Positions 59,901 through 64,000 of a stretch of DNA of 64,000 bases are shown here, piece after piece. Every line of letters starts with the position of its first letter. Position 1 is the stretch's first letter. The DNA is from JARDZU01 sp963730285 (GTDB lineage Bacteria; Actinomycetota; Acidimicrobiia; Spongiisociales; ZC4RG35). The DNA lies in assembly GCA_963730285.1 (NCBI GenBank), contig CAVSQY010000013.1, positions 1 through 64,000 on the forward strand, in the 5' to 3' direction. The notes under the pieces are model-generated. The model saw nothing but the letters and a program-made list of their open reading frames with translations, searched no databases and was not told where the DNA came from. A program made the position numbers and the translations under genes.

Positions 59901-62122
59901 AGGATGATGTCCTCCGGGCGGACCGGGACCCTGGTCAGGCGGCGGCCGGTCGCGGCGCGGATGGCGGCGGCGACCGCAGCCGTTGACGAGATCGTCGGCG
60001 GCTCACCGACACCTTTGGCGCCAAAAGGCCCCCAGGACCCTTCCTTCTCGACGAGCAGCGCCTCGACGTCGGGGGCGTCGAGGATCGTCGGAAGCAGGTA
60101 GTCGGTGAAGTTCGGGTTCCGGATCACGCCCTCTCGGACCACCAGCTCTTCCATCACGGCCAAACCAACCCCCTGGAGGATGCCGCCTTCGATCTGGCCG
60201 CGCACCGAGTCAGGGTTGAGGGCCTTCCCGACGTCCTGTGCCGTGTCGACGCGGACCACCTTCACCAAACCGAGACCGATGTCCACGTCAACCACCGCAC
60301 GATGGGCGGCGACCGCGAAGTCAGCGTGTATATGGCCCTGCCCGTTCTCGTCCGGCGGTTTGGTATCCGGATGGCGGAAGGTGGCAGTCTCCTCCCACCC
60401 CTCCGCGCTCAACTCCGACCAACTCGACACCAGACTCTCGCCCCGCCAGGCACCGTCGTCATCCAACCGGTCGGCGTCATGGTGGTCGAGGATCCTGGTG
60501 CGAAGCCTGGTGGCCGCCTCGAGAGTCGCCCCGCCCGAGACCTGGGTCTGACGCGAGGCAGAAGTCGAACCGGCCGATTCGATGCGTGACGTGTCGACGA
60601 GCCTCACTCTCGCCGATGCGACACCTAACGCGGTGCGAGCGATCTGAGCCAAAACGGTCACGAGACCCTGACCCACCTCGATGGCGGCGGTCTCGACGAC
60701 CACGCCGCCTTCCTCGATGCGAACCCTTGCCTGTGCAAAGTCGTCGAAACCCTCGGAGAACCCGAGGTTCTTGATGCCCAGGGCATACCCGACACCCCGC
60801 CGCACGTGCTGACGATCAGTGGTCAAGCCTGATCCCCCGGGCAAATCGTGATAGGTATGGCCGTCCGTTTCGGCCGGCAGCGGCATGGCCCGGAGCGATT
60901 CGATCACATCGAGAGTCGGCAGCGGTGTGTCGATCACCTGGCCGGTCGTGGCCAGTGGATCCCCTGTTGCCAGTATGTTGCGAGCCCTCAACTCGAGCGG
61001 GTCCAGGTCTAGCGCTTCCGCCAAACGATCCATCTGCGCCTCGTAGGCAAAACAGACCTGAACTGCCCCGAACCCTCGCATCGCCCCACATGGCGGGTTG
61101 TTGGTGCGTGCCCCAACCCCGTCAACCACGACCGAGTCACATCGATAGGGCCCTACGGCGAAATAACACGCATTGGCCAGCACGGCAGCCGTGGTCGAAG
61201 CGTAGGCACCCCCATCCAAGAGCACTCTCGCTTCCACGCGAATCAGATGGCCATCGTCATCCGCCTCGTGCCGGTACCAGAGCCGGGCGGGATGACGGTG
61301 GACGTGCCCGGTGAAGGACTCCGATCGGTGATAGACCATTTTCACCGGCCGACCGGTGTGGAGGGCCAACAGACAGAGATGGATGTGAAGATTGACGTCT
61401 TCACGGGCACCGAATGCGCCTCCGATGCCGGTCGGATGAACGCGAACCTGGTCCGGGCGCAACCCGAGGCTGGCCACCACCTGCTCGTGATCCACATGGA
61501 TGAACTGGCTGGTGGCGTACAGGTCGACACCACCCTCCCCATCGGGAACCGCCAACCCGGCCTCGGTGCCTAGTGGAGCCTGATCCTGCATCCCGACCTC
61601 ATAGAAGCCCTCGACAACCACCCTGCCCCGGGCGGTCTGGTCACCTCGCCTGATCCGCATGCGTCTGAACACCTCTCCCCGGCTGTCGGCCTCCTCGGGG
61701 TCGATGAGAGGGTCCAGTAGCGCGTAGTCGACCGTCACGAGCGACGCCGCCAAACGGGCGGTGCGGGCGTCTTCGGCGGCGATCACCGCAATGGGCTCCC
61801 CCCAATATCTCACCTCGTCACCGGCGAGGACCGGCTGATCCTGGCGCTCGAGGCCGAAGATCGCCTTGCCTGGCACATCGTCAGCGGTCAGACAGGCATG
61901 GACCCCACCCACGGCCAGTGCCGGGGCAACGTCGATCGACTCGATACGCGCACGGGGATGCGGGCTGCGCACCGTCGCCGCCCAGAGCATTCCCTCGGCA
62001 CTCAGGTCCTGGGCGTACTGGAACTCACCCTGCAACTTGGGCACTCCGTCGGGCCTTGCTGGTGAGTCGCCCACCCCTCCGCCAACCCGGGCCGACCTGA
62101 TTCTGGGGCGGGTCGTGGTCAT
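59897..62122 (-). CDS. Xanthine-dehydrogenase-type molybdenum-binding subunit
   Basis: 741 residues. Motifs in order: VPKLQGEFQYAQDL, YWGEPIAVIAAED, GTEAGLAVPDGEGG, GGAFGAREDVNLHIHL, NNPPCGAMRGFGAVQ, IEVGQGLVTVLAQIA, and GPFGAKGVGEPPTIS with the catalytic Glu near residue 708. In xanthine dehydrogenases this Glu and the AMRGFG arginine act on purines, consistent with the adjacent adenine deaminase. A separate catalytic subunit rather than a fused one. Overlaps both neighbours. Confidence 0.9.
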   Translation of the reverse strand: MTTTRPRIRSARVGGGVGDSPARPDGVPKLQGEFQYAQDLSAEGMLWAATVRSPHPRARIESIDVAPALAVGGVHACLTADDVPGKAIFGLERQDQPVLAGDEVRYWGEPIAVIAAEDARTARLAASLVTVDYALLDPLIDPEEADSRGEVFRRMRIRRGDQTARGRVVVEGFYEVGMQDQAPLGTEAGLAVPDGEGGVDLYATSQFIHVDHEQVVASLGLRPDQVRVHPTGIGGAFGAREDVNLHIHLCLLALHTGRPVKMVYHRSESFTGHVHRHPARLWYRHEADDDGHLIRVEARVLLDGGAYASTTAAVLANACYFAVGPYRCDSVVVDGVGARTNNPPCGAMRGFGAVQVCFAYEAQMDRLAEALDLDPLELRARNILATGDPLATTGQVIDTPLPTLDVIESLRAMPLPAETDGHTYHDLPGGSGLTTDRQHVRRGVGYALGIKNLGFSEGFDDFAQARVRIEEGGVVVETAAIEVGQGLVTVLAQIARTALGVASARVRLVDTSRIESAGSTSASRQTQVSGGATLEAATRLRTRILDHHDADRLDDDGAWRGESLVSSWSELSAEGWEETATFRHPDTKPPDENGQGHIHADFAVAAHRAVVDVDIGLGLVKVVRVDTAQDVGKALNPDSVRGQIEGGILQGVGLAVMEELVVREGVIRNPNFTDYLLPTILDAPDVEALLVEKEGSWGPFGAKGVGEPPTISSTAAVAAAIRAATGRRLTRVPVRPEDIIL

Positions 62123-62592
62123 TGGTAGGCACCTTCCGCCAAGCCCTCCAGGGCACGAATGATCGCTCCATACCCGGTGCAGCGACAGATGTTCCCGGCC
62201 AGAGCCTCCTTGATCTCGGTCCGACTCGGGCGTGAGCTCTTAGCGAACAGGTCGGTAGCCGCAACGACGATTCCAGGGGTGCAGAAACCGCATTGAACGG
62301 CCCCGGCCCTGTGCAACGCCGCCTGTACCGGGTTCAGGGCCCCCGGGGCTCCCAGCCCTTCCACCGTCACCACGTCCGAGCCGGCGGCGTCGGCGGCCAT
62401 TACCAGACACGCACACACGAGCTCGCCGTCGAGGAGCACCGAGCACGACCCGCATTCGCCTTGCTCGCAAGCATTCTTGGAGCCCGGCAGGCCGAGGTCG
62501 TCACGCAGGACATCCAACAAGCTCCCCGGATGGGTGATGCGGAAACTGACCGCGCGACCATTGACGGTCAGATCGATCATCATCGGAGGCAC
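62119..62592 (-). CDS. Xanthine-dehydrogenase-type [2Fe-2S] subunit
   Basis: 157 residues. The plant-type ferredoxin half has CEQGECGSCSVLLDGELVCAC; the C-terminal helical half has QCGFCTPGIVVA and GNICRCTGY. Together they bind two [2Fe-2S] clusters and relay electrons from Mo to FAD. Overlaps the Mo subunit by 4 bp and the FAD subunit by 13 bp. The start may be one of the first three Met codons. Confidence 0.93.
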   Translation of the reverse strand: MPPMMIDLTVNGRAVSFRITHPGSLLDVLRDDLGLPGSKNACEQGECGSCSVLLDGELVCACLVMAADAAGSDVVTVEGLGAPGALNPVQAALHRAGAVQCGFCTPGIVVAATDLFAKSSRPSRTEIKEALAGNICRCTGYGAIIRALEGLAEGAYQ

Positions 62593-63374
62593 CTCTCCAG
62601 CAGTCTCCTCGCCAGCACGCCGGCGGCCCGTCGCCGGTATGCCTCGGTGGAGCGATGATCAGTGATGGGTCGGACCTCTTCGGAGACCAGGCGCTCGAAT
62701 TCACCCAGATCGCTCTCGGCCGGATTGGCAACCGATGAGATCATCTCCTCCGCCCGCCCCGCCCTCATCGGTGTCGTGGCAACTGATCCCAAGGCCACGC
62801 GGGTAGCGCCACCGACACTTCGGGTGACCACGCAGCTGACGGTCGCGATGACCATGGCGTTTCTGACGCCGACCTTGCCAAATGCTTGACGCTCTGGCTC
62901 ATCGCCGGGAAATCTGAGGGCTGTGATCAACTCGTCGGGCGACCGGGCGGTCTTTTTCACTCCGACGAAGAAGTCGTCCCACCGCAGGGTCCTGACCCCT
63001 CGTGTGGATTCGAGCTCGATCTCGGCATCGACCGCGGCCAGATATGGAAGCCCGTCGCCGGCCGGGCTTGCCGTCGCGACATTTCCCCCAAGAGTCCCGA
63101 CGTTTCGTATCTGGGGCGATCCCACCGTCCGTGCCGCCTCGGCGAGTGCGCGCGGGCCGCGCTCCTCGATGCGTCTCCACACCACACCGGAGCCGATCCG
63201 GTCCCCATCCCACTCCTTCAGCTCCGAAACTCGCCGCAGCGCAACCACACGTTCCGGCCTGATGTGCCCAAAGTTGACCTCCACCATGAGATCGGTGCCA
63301 CCGGCGAGCGGAACGGCGCCCTGGCCAACAGCTTCCAGGGCCTCCTGGAGCGACTCTGGATGGTGGACCTCCAC
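62580..63374 (-). CDS. Xanthine-dehydrogenase-type FAD-binding subunit
   Basis: 264 residues. FAD_binding_5 (VPLAGGTDLMVEVNFG; TVGSPQIRNVGTLGGNVATASPAGD) and the CO_deh_flav_C C-terminal domain (RNAMVIATVSCVVTR). It accepts electrons from the Fe-S subunit and reduces NAD or another acceptor. The GTG start has TAGGTT 6 nt upstream, suggesting it is the first gene of this operon with its own promoter. Confidence 0.92.
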   Translation of the reverse strand: MEVHHPESLQEALEAVGQGAVPLAGGTDLMVEVNFGHIRPERVVALRRVSELKEWDGDRIGSGVVWRRIEERGPRALAEAARTVGSPQIRNVGTLGGNVATASPAGDGLPYLAAVDAEIELESTRGVRTLRWDDFFVGVKKTARSPDELITALRFPGDEPERQAFGKVGVRNAMVIATVSCVVTRSVGGATRVALGSVATTPMRAGRAEEMISSVANPAESDLGEFERLVSEEVRPITDHRSTEAYRRRAAGVLARRLLERCLR

Positions 63375-63380
63375 CCATGA

Positions 63381-63386
63381 AACCTA
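63381..63386 (-). promoter_or_regulatory. -10 box of the molybdenum-hydroxylase operon
   Basis: TAGGTT on the minus strand with 6 nt to the GTG start of the FAD subunit. Confidence 0.4.
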
Positions 63387-63500
63387 CCGCACCGGACCCG
63401 TTCCGTGACTTGGAGAGCCCGGAAGAGGGCCAATTCGGCCGACACTCGTGATCGTTCGTGAAACGGCAGATTTCGCCGACTGCCTCGACCCAATTCCATC

Positions 63501-64000
63501 TCAGAGCAGGGCGGCGAGGCGGTTGTGGTCTTCGATCAGGCGCTCGAGCTCGACGCCGACCAGGGTGCCGCGGGAGACGATCGAGCGGCCGGCCACCCAT
63601 GAGTAGTCGACAGTGTTGGCGGCGCACATCACGACAGCCGCCACCGGGTCGAAATGAGCGCCGGCAAACTCGACCCGGTTGAGGTCGATGGCGATGAGGT
63701 CGGCCTGCATACCCGGCGCCAGCTTTCCGACATCGTCACGCCCCAACACGCCGGCACCGCCCAGGGTGGCCAGCTCCAGCGCCTGACGCGCCGTCATCTG
63801 ATGACCGGCTCCGACACCGGGAGCCACGGCCAGTCGATTGAGCAGAAGAGCTTGGCGGGTCTCCGCCAGCATGTTGGACGAGTCGTTTGAGGCGGAACCG
63901 TCCACCCCAAGACCGACTCGGACACCCTCGGAAAGGTAGCGGGCAACCGGAGCCAGACCCGATGCCAATCGCATGTTGGAGGTCGGGCAATGGGAGACCC
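63501..64000 (-). CDS. 8-oxoguanine deaminase-like amidohydrolase, C-terminal part
   Basis: Partial: the frame continues past the right edge of the window, leaving about 165 C-terminal residues. SHCPTSNMRLASGLAP and VGLGVDGSASNDSSNMLAE are the metal-site segments of the guanine/8-oxoguanine deaminase and chlorohydrolase group; ALELATLGGAGVLGRDDVGKLAPGMQADLIAID is the typical end. Its position upstream of the molybdenum hydroxylase and adenine deaminase genes suggests a purine substrate such as guanine or 8-oxoguanine. Confidence 0.82.
   Translation of the reverse strand, partial: VSHCPTSNMRLASGLAPVARYLSEGVRVGLGVDGSASNDSSNMLAETRQALLLNRLAVAPGVGAGHQMTARQALELATLGGAGVLGRDDVGKLAPGMQADLIAIDLNRVEFAGAHFDPVAAVVMCAANTVDYSWVAGRSIVSRGTLVGVELERLIEDHNRLAALL

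Noticed and set aside
1..64000. Insertion sequences, prophage, rRNA operon, large defence island
   Set aside because: No transposase, integrase, phage structural gene, rRNA sequence or recognised defence cluster was seen beyond the MNT/HEPN-like pair.

Overview
The window is high-GC DNA from an actinobacterium (Actinomycetota). This rests on the FGAM synthase made of separate PurS/PurQ/PurL subunits, the Eis-like acetyltransferase, the LytR-CpsA-Psr protein, the DrrAB-type ABC exporter, frequent GTG/TTG starts, ATGA/GTGA/TTGA gene overlaps and many apparently leaderless starts. A deep lineage such as Acidimicrobiia is my guess; no rRNA or complete tRNA gene is present to settle it.

Layout. 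1-1684 is an accessory patch: a winged-helix nucleotidyltransferase (MNT) gene with a frame-disrupted HEPN-like partner, set between two copies of a tRNA-like 3' end, followed by a decayed duplicate of the MNT start. 1685-10000 holds a flavin monooxygenase, an isochorismatase-like hydrolase, membrane proteins, a PadR regulator behind a perfect 36-bp palindrome, a lipoprotein, a GNAT protein and an AhpD-like gene interrupted by an in-frame TGA that has the features of a selenocysteine codon. 10086-15881 has leucine dehydrogenase, a fused alpha/beta 2-oxoacid dehydrogenase E1, argS and a GNAT protein. 16472-24447 (minus strand) carries the glycolate oxidase operon glcDEF and a hydantoinase/oxoprolinase pair with an AlkD-like DNA glycosylase gene between its two subunits. 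24462-30365 has a NifU-like domain protein, anchored secreted proteins, an Eis-like acetyltransferase, glnA and corA.

30406-58065 is dominated by de novo purine synthesis: purA-purD, purE, purB, purC-purS-purQ-purL and purF-purM, interleaved with alkB, an acyl-CoA dehydrogenase, a flavoprotein, a ycaQ-like gene, an LCP protein, a CBS-BON protein, a sigma/anti-sigma-like pair, a MarR/DrrAB exporter locus, phosphofructokinase, mobA and an ECF sigma factor. 58842-64000 (minus strand) is a purine-degradation group: adenine deaminase, three xanthine-dehydrogenase-type subunits and a partial guanine/8-oxoguanine deaminase-like amidohydrolase. The right half therefore combines IMP/AMP synthesis with purine salvage and oxidation.

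The observations most worth following are the candidate selenoprotein at 8516-9067 with a SECIS-like hairpin at the E. coli fdhF spacing, the duplicated tRNA-like/MNT-HEPN cassette at 127-1587, a branched RNA structure after purL at 45969-46064, and a recurring -10 box placed 6-8 nt before start codons.
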